From: Nonomuraea montanisoli
Lineage (GTDB): Bacteria; Actinomycetota; Actinomycetes; Streptosporangiales; Streptosporangiaceae
Length of the DNA: 64,000 nucleotides
Assembly: GCF_013363975.1 (NCBI RefSeq)
Contig: NZ_JABWGN010000022.1
Location: forward strand, 62,001 to 126,000
Direction of reading: 5' to 3'
Shown: piece after piece, positions 17,155 to 25,667 of the stretch
Layout of the letters: each line of letters begins with the position of its first letter
How positions within the stretch are numbered: position 1 is the first letter of the stretch
Translations under genes and position numbers: made by a program
The notes under the pieces: model-generated
Database searches by the model: none
Seen by the model: only the letters and a program-made list of their open reading frames with translations
What the model was told of the DNA's origin: nothing

Positions 17155-17199
17155 GCCGAAGCCCGCGAAGCCTCCGGAGACCCAGGAGACCCAGGAGCA

Positions 17200-17703
17200 A
17201 TGACCCGTCCCCCGGCTCTGGTCCGTCCCAGGACCGACGACGACCTCCCCGCGTGCGTGCGGGCGCTGGCCGAGGTGCACGCCGCCGACCGCTACCCGGT
17301 GGACTGGCCCGGCGACCCCGCCGGCTGGCTCACGCCCGACGACCTCGCCCAGGCGTGGGTGGCCGTGGACGACGACGGGCGGACCGTGCTCGGCCACGTC
17401 GGGCTCACCCGCCCGGACCCGCACGTCACGCGGCTCGTCGGCGTCAGCGTCAGCGCGGTCGTGTCGCGCCTGTTCGTCGTCCCGCGCGCCCGCGGCCGGA
17501 GCGTCGCCGCGGGCCTGCTCGCCGCCGCCCGCGCCGCGCACCCCTCCGACGGTCCGCCTCTGACGCTGGAGGTCTCCAGCGAGGGCCGCGCCGCGATCGC
17601 CTTCTACGAACGGAACGGCTGGCGGCGCGTGAGCAGCAGCCGGGGCGACTGGCTGAACGCCGCCGGCGAGCCCGCCCTGCTCCACCACTACGTGAGCCCG
17701 TAG
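17200..17703 (+). CDS. GNAT-family N-acetyltransferase
   Basis: This is a 167-residue GNAT enzyme that transfers acetyl from acetyl-CoA to an unknown amine. The acetyl-CoA-binding motif A is seen as VSRLFVVPRARGRSVAAGLL (about 88-107), and the terminal IAFYERNGWRRV (about 130-141) is motif B. The ATG at 17200 has AGGAG 3-4 bases upstream. An in-frame ATG at 17104 would add 32 residues copied from the HAD gene tail and is rejected as the true start. Confidence 0.85.
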   Translation: MTRPPALVRPRTDDDLPACVRALAEVHAADRYPVDWPGDPAGWLTPDDLAQAWVAVDDDGRTVLGHVGLTRPDPHVTRLVGVSVSAVVSRLFVVPRARGRSVAAGLLAAARAAHPSDGPPLTLEVSSEGRAAIAFYERNGWRRVSSSRGDWLNAAGEPALLHHYVSP

Positions 17704-17776
17704 GAACGCGCTGCTCCGGCGCTACGCGAGCCCCTGGGGACGGCCATGCGAACCCTGGGGATATCCTCTGGAAATC

Positions 17777-18712
17777 GTGCGTGACATCACGGTTTTCAGC
17801 GGCTCCGCCCATCCGCAGCTCGCCGAGGAGATCTGCGCCCATCTCGGGACGCCGCTCCACCCGGTGGCGATCAACCGCTTCGCGAACGACGTGCTGGAGG
17901 TCCAGCTCCAGGCCAACTGCCGCGAACGGGACGTCTTCCTCATCCAGCCGCTCGTGCCGCCGGTGCAGGAGCACCTGGTCGAGCTGCTGCTGATGCTCGA
18001 CGCCGCCCGCGGCGCCTCGGCCGCCCGCACCACCGTGGTCCTCCCGCACTACGCCTACGCGCGCAGCGACAAGAAGGACGCCCCCCGCATCTCGATCGGG
18101 GCGCGGCTCGTCGCCGACCTCATGGTGTCCGCCGGCGCCAGCAGGGTGCTCGCCATGACGCTCCACTCGCCGCAGGTCCACGGCTTCTTCAGCGTGCCCG
18201 TCGACCACCTGCACGCGCTGCGGGAGCTGGCGAACCACTTCCAGCAGTACGACCTGTCCAACACCGTCGTCGTCTCCCCCGACCTGGGCAACGCCAAGGA
18301 GGCCGCCGCCTTCGCCCGGCTGCTCGGCACCGGGGTCGCGATGGGCGCCAAGCAGCGCTTCAGCGACGACCGCGTGGTGATCAGCTCGGTCATCGGCGAC
18401 GTCGCCGGCAAGGACGTGATCATCCTGGACGACGAGATCGCCAAGGGCAGCACGGTCATCGAGCTGCTCGACCGGCTCCGGGAGCGCGGCGTCAACTCGG
18501 TGCGCGTGGCCTGCACGCACGGCCTGTTCTCGGGCGGGGCGATCGAACGGCTGAGCGCGCTGCCCGAGGTCGAGGAGATCGTCTGCACCAACACCGTCCC
18601 GCCGCCCACGCCGAGCGACAAGCTCACGGTCCTGTCGATCGCGCCGGCCCTGGCCGAGGCCATGCGCCGCATCCACGACGGCGAGTCGGTGAGCGCCCTG
18701 TTCAGCACCTGA
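17777..18712 (+). CDS. prs: Ribose-phosphate pyrophosphokinase (PRPP synthase)
   Basis: This 311-residue enzyme makes PRPP from ribose 5-phosphate and ATP, the precursor of purine, pyrimidine and histidine synthesis. The metal/ATP segment PHYAYARSDKKDAPR is at about 95-109 and the PRPP-binding loop DDEIAKGST at about 219-227. Length is normal to slightly short. The GTG start gives the family opening RDITVFSGSAHPQLAEEI. It faces the adenosine deaminase gene convergently, so the region groups purine salvage functions. Whether this is the main housekeeping copy or a second one cannot be told. Confidence 0.9.
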   Translation: MRDITVFSGSAHPQLAEEICAHLGTPLHPVAINRFANDVLEVQLQANCRERDVFLIQPLVPPVQEHLVELLLMLDAARGASAARTTVVLPHYAYARSDKKDAPRISIGARLVADLMVSAGASRVLAMTLHSPQVHGFFSVPVDHLHALRELANHFQQYDLSNTVVVSPDLGNAKEAAAFARLLGTGVAMGAKQRFSDDRVVISSVIGDVAGKDVIILDDEIAKGSTVIELLDRLRERGVNSVRVACTHGLFSGGAIERLSALPEVEEIVCTNTVPPPTPSDKLTVLSIAPALAEAMRRIHDGESVSALFST

Positions 18713-18739
18713 CGCGCAGAGCGGATTCGGCGGAGTCGT

Positions 18740-19714
18740 TCACGGAGCCCGGTCGTGCGGCCGGGTGGCCGTGTCGGCGAACGCCGCGCCGGCCGCGTGT
18801 GCCTGCGCCTGCCGCTCCTGCCCGGCGGACCAGCCCAGGCGCGCGAACTCCCGGTCGAGGGTGGTCGCCGAGGTGGTGCGGGTGTCGGTGCTGACGGTGA
18901 CCGCGAGCCCTTCGGCCAGGAGCCGGGTGGCGGGGTGCGCCTCCAGGCTGGGGACCGCCCCGGTCTGGACGTTGCTGGTCGGGCACATCTCCAGGGCGAT
19001 CCCGTCGCGCCGCAGCCGCTCCAGCAGCGCGCCGTCGCCCGCGCATCGGACGCCGTGGCCGATCCGGCGCGCCCCGAGCACGTCGAGCGCCTCCCACACG
19101 GCGGCGGGTCCGGCGGCCTCGCCGGCGTGGACGGTGCACGGGAGTCCCGCCCGGTGGGCGAGGTCGAACGCGGGACGGTGCGGCTCGGCGCCGTGAAGCC
19201 GCTCGTCGCCGGCGAGGTCGAGCCCGGCCACCTGGTCGCGGTGCCGCAGCGCCGTCTCGGCCACGGCGAGGCTCTCGTCGGGCGTCTGGTGGCGCAGGCA
19301 GCACAGCAGCAGCCCGGTGCGCACGCCGGTGGCCCGCCGCCCCGCCGCGAGCCCGTCGGAGACCGCCCGGACCGCCTCGTCCATGCTCATGCCGCGGCGG
19401 GTGTGGAGCTGGGGCGCGAAGCGGGCCTCGCCGTACACCACGCCGTCGGCGCTCCAGTCCTCGACCAGCTCGCGGGCCACGCGGTGGAGGGCGTCGGGCG
19501 TCTGGAGCACCTGGAGCGGCACGTCGATGTAGGCGAGGAACCGGCTGAGGCTGCCGCAGCGGGGCGGCGCGGTGACCAGGCGCTCGACGGGGAGGTCCAG
19601 GGTGAGGCCCTGGGTGCGGGCCAGGTCGGCGACCGTGCCGGGGCGCACCGAGCCGTCGAGATGGCAGTGCAGCTCGTGACGCGGCGCGGGCACGGGGGTG
19701 GGGCGAGGGCTCAT
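18740..19714 (-). CDS. add: Adenosine deaminase-like protein
   Basis: This 324-residue metal-dependent deaminase would convert adenosine to inosine. HCHLDGSV near residue 15 supplies two zinc His ligands, VHAGEA the third His and the catalytic Glu, GHGVR the catalytic His, and STDTR the zinc Asp. Canonical enzymes have DD and many actinobacterial ones DN at the last motif; here it is Asp-Thr, which may shift substrate choice. It overlaps the nucleoside hydrolase gene by 4 bp, so the two are co-translated, and it is probably under the divergent LacI regulator. Confidence 0.82.
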   Translation of the reverse strand: MSPRPTPVPAPRHELHCHLDGSVRPGTVADLARTQGLTLDLPVERLVTAPPRCGSLSRFLAYIDVPLQVLQTPDALHRVARELVEDWSADGVVYGEARFAPQLHTRRGMSMDEAVRAVSDGLAAGRRATGVRTGLLLCCLRHQTPDESLAVAETALRHRDQVAGLDLAGDERLHGAEPHRPAFDLAHRAGLPCTVHAGEAAGPAAVWEALDVLGARRIGHGVRCAGDGALLERLRRDGIALEMCPTSNVQTGAVPSLEAHPATRLLAEGLAVTVSTDTRTTSATTLDREFARLGWSAGQERQAQAHAAGAAFADTATRPHDRAP

Positions 19715-20685
19715 CGCGCTCCCTCCGATCGGGGGCCGGGCGGGACGGTACGGGCGCAGGTGTCGAAGAGCAGCCGCTTGAAGCCGCTCTCGCTGACCCG
19801 CCGGACCAGCGTCAGGTTGGGCGCCGGAGCCGAACGCCGGCGGTCGATGACGAGCTGACCGCGGGTCTCCTCGCCCAGGGCGACGTCCACGTACGCCTCC
19901 TCCCGCTCGACGACCAGGTCGGGGCGCAGCGCCACCGCCATGGCGACGGGGTCGGGCAGGTCGTACCCGGCCAGGCCGGTGACGTCGCGGGCCCAGTCGG
20001 CGACGGTCCGGTTGACGCGGTGGGCGAAGGTCGCCATGGGCGTGCCCAGCCGCTCCAGCCGGAGCTGGTCCTCGGGCGTCATGACGGCGTCCTTGCGGGA
20101 GACGTCCCAGCCGATCCAGGTCACCCTGTCCGGCGTGGCCGCCCCCAGGACGACCCGGGCGGCCTCGGGGTCGGCCCAGACGTTGAACTCGGCGGTGGGC
20201 GAGATGTTGCCGCGCAGGTCCGCGGCTCCGGCCATGCAGTACACGTGCCGGTACCGGCTGAGCAGGTCACGATCGCGGAGCAGGGCGGCGGCGACGTTGG
20301 TGAGGGGGCCCAGCGTGACCAGCGTCAGCGCGCCGGGCTCGCGGCGCGGGGCGGACAGCAGCACCTCGACCGCGTGCTCCCGCTCGGCGGCCCGCAGCGG
20401 GTCGGGCAGCCCGATGTCGCCCATCCCGTCCTGGCCGTGCACGTGCTGGGCGGTGGACGGCGTACGGGTCATCGGCCGGTCGCACCCGGGATGGACCGGG
20501 ACGTCGCCGCGCCCGGCCGTCTCCAGCGAGACGAGCGCGTTGCGGGTGGCGGTCGCCACGGGCACGTTGCCCGCCACCGTGGTCACGGCGCGCACGTCAC
20601 CGAGGTCGCCGGCGGCGGCCAGGAGCAGCGCCACCGCGTCGTCGGAGCCGGTGTCGGTGTCGATGACCAAAGGGATGCCCGGCAT
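19711..20685 (-). CDS. Inosine-uridine preferring nucleoside hydrolase
   Basis: This 324-residue protein of the IunH family splits nucleosides into base and ribose. The calcium-binding DTDTGSDDAVAL is at residues 9-20, and NISPTAEFNVWADPEA is the conserved substrate loop. It is the first gene of a two-gene operon with the adenosine deaminase; together they would take adenosine through inosine to hypoxanthine and ribose. It is divergent from a lacI gene with two palindromic operators in between. Confidence 0.88.
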   Translation of the reverse strand: MPGIPLVIDTDTGSDDAVALLLAAAGDLGDVRAVTTVAGNVPVATATRNALVSLETAGRGDVPVHPGCDRPMTRTPSTAQHVHGQDGMGDIGLPDPLRAAEREHAVEVLLSAPRREPGALTLVTLGPLTNVAAALLRDRDLLSRYRHVYCMAGAADLRGNISPTAEFNVWADPEAARVVLGAATPDRVTWIGWDVSRKDAVMTPEDQLRLERLGTPMATFAHRVNRTVADWARDVTGLAGYDLPDPVAMAVALRPDLVVEREEAYVDVALGEETRGQLVIDRRRSAPAPNLTLVRRVSESGFKRLLFDTCARTVPPGPRSEGAR

Positions 20686-20708
20686 GCCCTTCTCCTCTCC
20701 GTCGGAGG

Positions 20709-20744
20709 TCTAATCGTTTAGACACTGCTATCTAAACGATTAGA
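20709..20744. promoter_or_regulatory. Double LacI-type operator
   Basis: TCTAATCGTTTAGA (20709-20722) and TCTAAACGATTAGA (20731-20744) are each palindromic (TCTAA-N4-TTAGA with central CG, as LacI-family sites have) and are exact inverted copies of each other. Their centres are 22 bp apart, two helical turns, so two dimers or one tetramer could bind on the same face. The site is 23 bp from the hydrolase start and 19 bp from the lacI start. Confidence 0.8.
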
Positions 20745-20763
20745 TGCGATGATGTAAACCGTC

Positions 20764-21762
20764 ATGACGAAACGCGCGGACAAGCCGATCACGCTGGCCG
20801 ACGTGGCCCGCCGGGCCGGGACCTCCACGGCGGTGGTGAGCTATGTGATCAACAACGGGCCCCGTCCGGTCGCCGCCGCGACCCGCGAGCGCGTCCTCGC
20901 CGCGGCGGCCGAGCTCGGCTACCGCCCCAACCGCATCGCCCGGGCGCTGCGCTCCCGCACCACGGGCGTGGTCGGGCTGGTGCTGGCCGACGCCTCCAAC
21001 CCGTACTTCGGAGCCCTCGCCCGGCACGTCGAGCAGGCTCTGGAGAGGCGTGACCGGCTCACGCTGATCGGCAACGCCGGCTACTCGGCGGACCGCCAGC
21101 GCGACCTCGTCGACCGGTTCCTCGCCGCCCAGGTGGACGGGCTGGTGATCGTCTCCGCGGAGGGCGGCGACGACGTGACGGACCGGGCGGAGGCCGCGGG
21201 CGTGCCCGCCGTGTACGTCCACCACGGCCCGTCCGACGGGCGCGCCCGGGTCGTCGCGGCCGACAACCACGACGCCGTACGCGAGGCCGTCGCCCACCTG
21301 CGCGGCCACGGGCACCGGCACATCGCCTTCCTGGGCGGCGCGCACGACGCGGGTCCGGTGGCGGCGCGGCGGACGGCGTGGGAGGCGGCCGTCGCCGGCG
21401 ACCCCTGGGCGGCCCTCCTGCGCTGCGACTACTCGCGCGCCGCCGCCGACTCCCTGACCCGCCGCCTCGCCGCCGACGACGCCCTGCCCCGCGCCCTGAT
21501 CACCGCCACCGACGAGCAGGCCATCGGGGTGCTGTCGGGGGCGTGGGCGAGCGGGGTCGCCGTCCCCGGCCGGCTCGCCGTGATCAGCCTCGACGGCACC
21601 CCGGAGAGCGCCCACACCGCCCCGGCCCTGACGGTCACCCGGCAACCGCTGGAGGCCATGGCGGAGCAGGCGGTCGAGCTGCTGTCCGGCCGGGATTCCG
21701 GCGCGCCCGGCGTGCACGCGCCTCTGGTGATCAGGCGTAGCTGCGGATGCGATGAGGACTGA
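20764..21762 (+). CDS. LacI-family transcriptional regulator
   Basis: This 332-residue regulator has the N-terminal LacI helix-turn-helix (ITLADVARRAGTSTAVVSYV, residues 9-28) and hinge helix (RPNRIARALRS), then a periplasmic-binding-protein-like sensor domain. It is divergent from the nucleoside hydrolase and adenosine deaminase operon, so the inducer is probably a nucleoside, free base or ribose. The protein ends in a Cys-containing tail (CGCDED), as seen in many actinobacterial LacI regulators. Confidence 0.9.
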   Translation: MTKRADKPITLADVARRAGTSTAVVSYVINNGPRPVAAATRERVLAAAAELGYRPNRIARALRSRTTGVVGLVLADASNPYFGALARHVEQALERRDRLTLIGNAGYSADRQRDLVDRFLAAQVDGLVIVSAEGGDDVTDRAEAAGVPAVYVHHGPSDGRARVVAADNHDAVREAVAHLRGHGHRHIAFLGGAHDAGPVAARRTAWEAAVAGDPWAALLRCDYSRAAADSLTRRLAADDALPRALITATDEQAIGVLSGAWASGVAVPGRLAVISLDGTPESAHTAPALTVTRQPLEAMAEQAVELLSGRDSGAPGVHAPLVIRRSCGCDED

Positions 21763-21786
21763 CCTTCCTCACCGCGTCGAAGCCGT

Positions 21787-23211
21787 TCAGCCGCGCGTGC
21801 CGGCCGCCTCCGGGGTGCTCGCCCGGGTCTCCGCCCAGGCGCGGCGCATGCCGTCCGCCAGGACGTCCACGTCCGGGCAGGCCCGCCGGTCGGCGAGCAC
21901 CGTCAGGCCGAGCCTCCCCCGGTACGACAGCGCCGCCACCGCGAGCGTCAGGTTGCCGGTGATGCCGGTGACCGGCACGGCGTCCACGACCTGCGCGCCG
22001 AGCAGGTAGAGGGGCCGTTCCGGGCCGCGGACGTCCGAGACCTGGAAGTTCATGGCCCGCTGTCGCCCCTCCAGGTCCAGGCCGAGTGCCGACAGGCCGC
22101 CCAGCAGCCCGTACATCACCGTGGACGTCTCCCGCGACAACGGCTGCGCGGCCTTGGCCGCGCGGGTCGCGGCGGCCACGAGGGCGAGCCGTCTCACCGG
22201 GTCGGACTCCCCGGCCGGCAGGCGGCAGTACAGGGCGCCGACCGCGTTGCCGAGGTCACGGGACCGTCCCGGATCCCGGATCGTCGCCGGGACCACGACG
22301 CTCAGCTCCAGGCCGTCCACGGGCTCGCCCCGGCCGAGCAGCAGGTCGCGCACCCCGCCCATGACCGTCGCGAGAACCACGTCGTTGACCGTGGCCCCGT
22401 GGGCGTGCGCCACCCGCCGGGCCTCGTCCAGGCCGAGCCGTACGACCCGCAGCAGGCGGCCCTGTCCGCCGGTGGACGCGTTGAGCGAGGTGCGGGGGGC
22501 GACGTTCACGGCCGACAGGACGCCGGCCGCTGCCGAGACCGTGCCGAGCAGCGTCCGGACGGAGCCGGCCGGATCGGCCAGGACCGACGCCGCCCGCGAC
22601 AGGCGGTGACGCGCGTTGTCCAGGAACAGGTCCAGGGCGGAGGGCGGCGGCGCCGGACGCCAGGCCGGTACCGGCGGATCGGGGGCCTCGGGGTCGGCGT
22701 CGAGGAAGGCGGCGGCCAGCGCCACCGCGGCCAGGCCGTCCACGAGCGCGTGGTGCACCCGGAACAACAGCCCGACGCGCGCGACGCCGGGCTCGGCGGG
22801 GCCGTCCGTGAGGCCGGTCAGCAGCCAGAGGTCCCAGAGCGGGCGCGACCGGTCCAGCGGGTCGCGGAGCAGCCGCTCCGCCGTCTCCAGCAGCGCCGCC
22901 TCGTCCCCCGGCACCGCCACCCGGGCCGTCCGTACGTGGTGGCCGATCGCGAAGCCGGGGTCGTCCACCCACAGCGGCGGCCCGCACAGCGGCGGCGCGT
23001 ACCGCAGCACCTGCCGTAACTCGGGCACCCGGACCAGCCGCCGCTCCAGCCGCTCCCGGATCGCGCCGAGCGCGAGGTCGCCGTGCCCGTCCAGCAGCGG
23101 GCCCGCCTCCACCACGCACAGCCCGGCGACGTGCTGCGGCGCCGACGGCCGCTCCAGACGCAGCATCGCCAGGTCCACCACCGACAGCCTGCGGCATCCG
23201 GCTCCGTCCAC
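21787..23211 (-). CDS. Wax ester synthase/diacylglycerol acyltransferase (WS/DGAT)
   Basis: The 474-residue acyltransferase carries the catalytic motif HHALVDG at 153-159, the N-terminal pattern LSVVDLAMLRLE, and the C-terminal NFQVSDVRGP and VTGITGNLTLAVAALSYRG segments of the WS/DGAT family. It would make triacylglycerol or wax esters from acyl-CoA, probably at the inner membrane face. The GTG at 23211 is chosen because GGAGG stands 6 bases before it and the upstream frame is an arginine-rich run without homology. Confidence 0.88.
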   Translation of the reverse strand: MDGAGCRRLSVVDLAMLRLERPSAPQHVAGLCVVEAGPLLDGHGDLALGAIRERLERRLVRVPELRQVLRYAPPLCGPPLWVDDPGFAIGHHVRTARVAVPGDEAALLETAERLLRDPLDRSRPLWDLWLLTGLTDGPAEPGVARVGLLFRVHHALVDGLAAVALAAAFLDADPEAPDPPVPAWRPAPPPSALDLFLDNARHRLSRAASVLADPAGSVRTLLGTVSAAAGVLSAVNVAPRTSLNASTGGQGRLLRVVRLGLDEARRVAHAHGATVNDVVLATVMGGVRDLLLGRGEPVDGLELSVVVPATIRDPGRSRDLGNAVGALYCRLPAGESDPVRRLALVAAATRAAKAAQPLSRETSTVMYGLLGGLSALGLDLEGRQRAMNFQVSDVRGPERPLYLLGAQVVDAVPVTGITGNLTLAVAALSYRGRLGLTVLADRRACPDVDVLADGMRRAWAETRASTPEAAGTRG

Positions 23212-23374
23212 GACCCACCTCCAGGTTCGGCGCGCATCCCGGCCACGGCGGCCCCGCCTCGGGCGTCCCGCGTGAGTCCCACGATGGCGGCCGGGTCGCC
23301 GTCGCGGCAGGGCCGAAGGTCCCCACCTCGGCCCCGGCGCCCGCTCCGGCCGGCGCCCCTGGCATGCTGGCGGG

Positions 23375-24154
23375 ATGCTCGACACGGGACTCGCCGATCA
23401 GGTCGTGCTGGTCACCGGGGCCGGACGCGGCATCGGGGCGGCCATGGCCCGCGCCTTCGCGCGGGAGGGCGCCCGGGTGGCCGTCCACGGGTTCGCCGGC
23501 GCCGCCCCGCCCCCGGGCGTCACGTGGGAGCACGTCACCCCGCCGCCGGACGAGGCCGAGGCGCTGGCGGCCGAGCTGGGCGGCGGCGCCGTCGCCGTGC
23601 GCGCCGACCTCATGGAGCCGGACGCCGCCACACGCCTGTTCGACGAGGTGGAGAGCCGGCTCGGGCCCGTGGACGTCCTCGTGAACAACGCCGCCCACTG
23701 CGAGAGCCCCGACACGTTCGAGACCGTGACGGCCGCCGGGCTGGGGCGCGCCTACCAGGTGAACGCGGTCGCGCCCGCCCTGCTCATCGCCGAGCTGGCG
23801 CGCCGCCGGCCGCCCGGCCGTTCGCCCTGCGTGGTGAACGTCTCCACCGACGCGGCCCGCGCGTTCCCCGGGCAGGTGGGGTACGGCACGTCGAAGGCGG
23901 CGCTGGAGGCGCTGACCCGGGCGGCGGCGCTCGACCTGGCCGCCGCCGGCATCAGGGTCAACGCGGTGGCGCCGGGACCGGTGCAGACGGGCTGGATGGA
24001 CGCCGCCATGGAGGAGCAGGTCCGGTCGCTCGTGCCGCTGGGACGGGCGGGCGAGCCGGACGACATCGCCGACGCGGTGGTGTTCCTGGCCTCGCGGCAG
24101 GCCCGGTGGATCACCGGCCAGGTGCTCCAGGTGGCCGGCGGCCATGCCCTCTGA
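23375..24154 (+). CDS. Short-chain dehydrogenase/reductase (SDR)
   Basis: This is a 259-residue classical SDR with TGAGRGIG at 14-21, NNAA at 104-107, the catalytic Ser157, Tyr170 and Lys174 (YGTSK), and the C-terminal pattern WITGQVLQVAGG. The loop after beta-strand 2 (GAAPPPGVTWEHVTPPPDEA) is longer and more Pro-rich than usual. Substrate unknown. It is divergent from the WS/DGAT gene, which hints at a lipid-related ketone or aldehyde, but this is inference only. Confidence 0.87.
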   Translation: MLDTGLADQVVLVTGAGRGIGAAMARAFAREGARVAVHGFAGAAPPPGVTWEHVTPPPDEAEALAAELGGGAVAVRADLMEPDAATRLFDEVESRLGPVDVLVNNAAHCESPDTFETVTAAGLGRAYQVNAVAPALLIAELARRRPPGRSPCVVNVSTDAARAFPGQVGYGTSKAALEALTRAAALDLAAAGIRVNAVAPGPVQTGWMDAAMEEQVRSLVPLGRAGEPDDIADAVVFLASRQARWITGQVLQVAGGHAL

Positions 24155-24166
24155 GCCCTCCAGGCG

Positions 24167-24535
24167 TCAGGAAGGGCTGGACACGACATACATGCGGCGG
24201 CCCGAAGGGACCCGGCTGAGCTGGAGGACGCTCAGGCCGAACAGGAGCACGCCCAGCGGGACGTGGACCGTCTTCACGTGCGCGATGCCCAGCGCCACCT
24301 GTGCCGACGTGAGCACGAACATCACGGCCGCGTACAGGATGGGCCGGGGCGAGCCGCCGCCCGGCCGCCACATCAGGATCGCGACGATCAGGTGCACCAG
24401 CGTCACGATGAACACGGTGTACGCCGAGGCGCTGTGCAGGGTGTGCCCGCTGGGCGTGGACAACAGCAGTCCGGCGGTGACCGGCGCGGCGAAGAGGGCC
24501 AGGGTCTGCAGGATGATCGCGACACGCAAGAACAC
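24167..24535 (-). CDS. Four-helix membrane protein, possible target of the adjacent ECF41 sigma factor
   Basis: The 122-residue protein has four predicted membrane helices (about 4-26, 36-57, 68-86 and 92-108) with His residues near helix ends (GHTLHSASAY, LVHLIV, GIAHVKTVHVP), a layout that could hold haem or another ligand; a DUF6220-like protein is one possibility. The GTG start has GGAG 6 bases upstream. Its upstream region carries CCTCACA-N16-CGTC reading toward it, matching the ECF41 promoter pattern. The usual ECF41 partner (a carboxymuconolactone decarboxylase, oxidoreductase or epimerase) is absent, so this gene may be the partner instead. Confidence 0.65.
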   Translation of the reverse strand: MFLRVAIILQTLALFAAPVTAGLLLSTPSGHTLHSASAYTVFIVTLVHLIVAILMWRPGGGSPRPILYAAVMFVLTSAQVALGIAHVKTVHVPLGVLLFGLSVLQLSRVPSGRRMYVVSSPS

Positions 24536-24620
24536 GAGTGACTCCTTGGACGGGTGGGAGAGGGTGCGGACCCCGATGACGAGGCCGTACGCCCGCGCCT
24601 GGATCGGCGTCTCGCACTCT

Positions 24621-24686
24621 GACGACGCAACCGCCGGGAGTGTGAGGCGACGTGACCGACCTCACACTCCGGCGCGCCGTCTTGTC
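24621..24686. promoter_or_regulatory. Divergent ECF41-type promoter pair within an 11-bp inverted repeat
   Basis: GGAGTGTGAGG (24637-24647) and CCTCACACTCC (24660-24670) are exact inverted repeats 12 bases apart. Each contains CCTCACA as a candidate -35. On the minus strand CCTCACA is followed after exactly 16 bases by CGTC (24624-24621). On the plus strand it is followed after 16 bases by TGTC (24683-24686). The ECF41 consensus, from memory, is TGTCACA-N16-CGTC. This would place the sigma gene and the membrane gene under the sigma factor itself. Confidence 0.6.
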
Positions 24687-24727
24687 GTCCCGGTGAGGGC
24701 AGCCGTACCGAGGGAGCCGACGACACC

Positions 24728-25657
24728 ATGACCACACCATCCGAGCCGGGAGACGCCCGGCCCGATCCGACGCTGGACGCGATCATGGGCGAGCGGCGCC
24801 ACCTGATCAACCTCGCCTACCGGCTGCTCGGCACCCTGGCCGACGCCGAGGACGTCGTGCAGGAGACCTACGCCCGCTGGTACGCCATGTCCCCCGAGGA
24901 GCAGCGGGCCATCGACTCCCCCGGCGCCTGGCTGACGACGGTGGCCAGCCGCATCTGCCTCGACGTGCTCGGCTCGGCGCGGGCCCGGCGGGAGCGTTAC
25001 GTGGGTGAGTGGATCCCCGAGCCGCTGCCCGACCGTACGGAGTGGACCTGCGGCCGTCCCGGCGGGGACCCGGCCGACCGGGTCACACTGGACGAGTCGG
25101 TCAACATGGCGTTCCTCGTCGTGCTGGAGTCGATGACCCCGGCCGAGCGGGTGGCGTTCATCCTGCACGACGTCTTCCGCTACTCCTTCCCCGAGGTGGC
25201 CGAGATCGTCGGCCGCAGCCCGGCGGCCTGCCGCCAGCTCGCCTCCTCGGCCCGCCGCCGCGTCCGCGACGCGCAGGCCCCGGCGACCTCCACGGCCCGG
25301 CGCGCCGGCGTCGTCAGGGACTTCAAGCAGGCGTGGGAGGCCAAGGACATCGACGCCCTCATCGGCCTCCTCGACCCCGGCGCCACGGTCGTCGCCGACG
25401 GCGGCGGGCTCGTCAGCGCCCTGCTCCGCCCGATCGAGGGCCCCGAGCAGATCGCCCGTTACGCCATGACCATGGCCGACATGGCGTCCGACCTGACGAT
25501 CCTGGAGCGCACGGTCAACGGCCAGCCCGGCCTGGTGGCGCAGCGGAACGGCGTCGTCGACGCGGTGATGGCGTTCGAGGTCGCGGACGACCGGATCATC
25601 CGCATCTGGACCGTGCGCAACCCCGAGAAACTCCGGCCCTGGACGGCGGAGCGGTAG
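24728..25657 (+). CDS. ECF41-group RNA polymerase sigma factor with SnoaL-like C-terminal domain
   Basis: The 309-residue protein has sigma region 2 (RLLGTLADAEDVVQETYARW, about 32-51) and region 4 (FPEVAEIVGRSPAACRQLAS, about 156-175), then a SnoaL-like domain of about 100 residues. The ECF41 signatures WIPEPLPDR, DGGG and NPEKL (298-302; usually NPDKL) are present. In this group the C-terminal domain replaces an anti-sigma factor and tunes activity. The likely autoregulated promoter lies at 24660-24686. Confidence 0.9.
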   Translation: MTTPSEPGDARPDPTLDAIMGERRHLINLAYRLLGTLADAEDVVQETYARWYAMSPEEQRAIDSPGAWLTTVASRICLDVLGSARARRERYVGEWIPEPLPDRTEWTCGRPGGDPADRVTLDESVNMAFLVVLESMTPAERVAFILHDVFRYSFPEVAEIVGRSPAACRQLASSARRRVRDAQAPATSTARRAGVVRDFKQAWEAKDIDALIGLLDPGATVVADGGGLVSALLRPIEGPEQIARYAMTMADMASDLTILERTVNGQPGLVAQRNGVVDAVMAFEVADDRIIRIWTVRNPEKLRPWTAER

Positions 25658-25667
25658 CGGACCGGAG

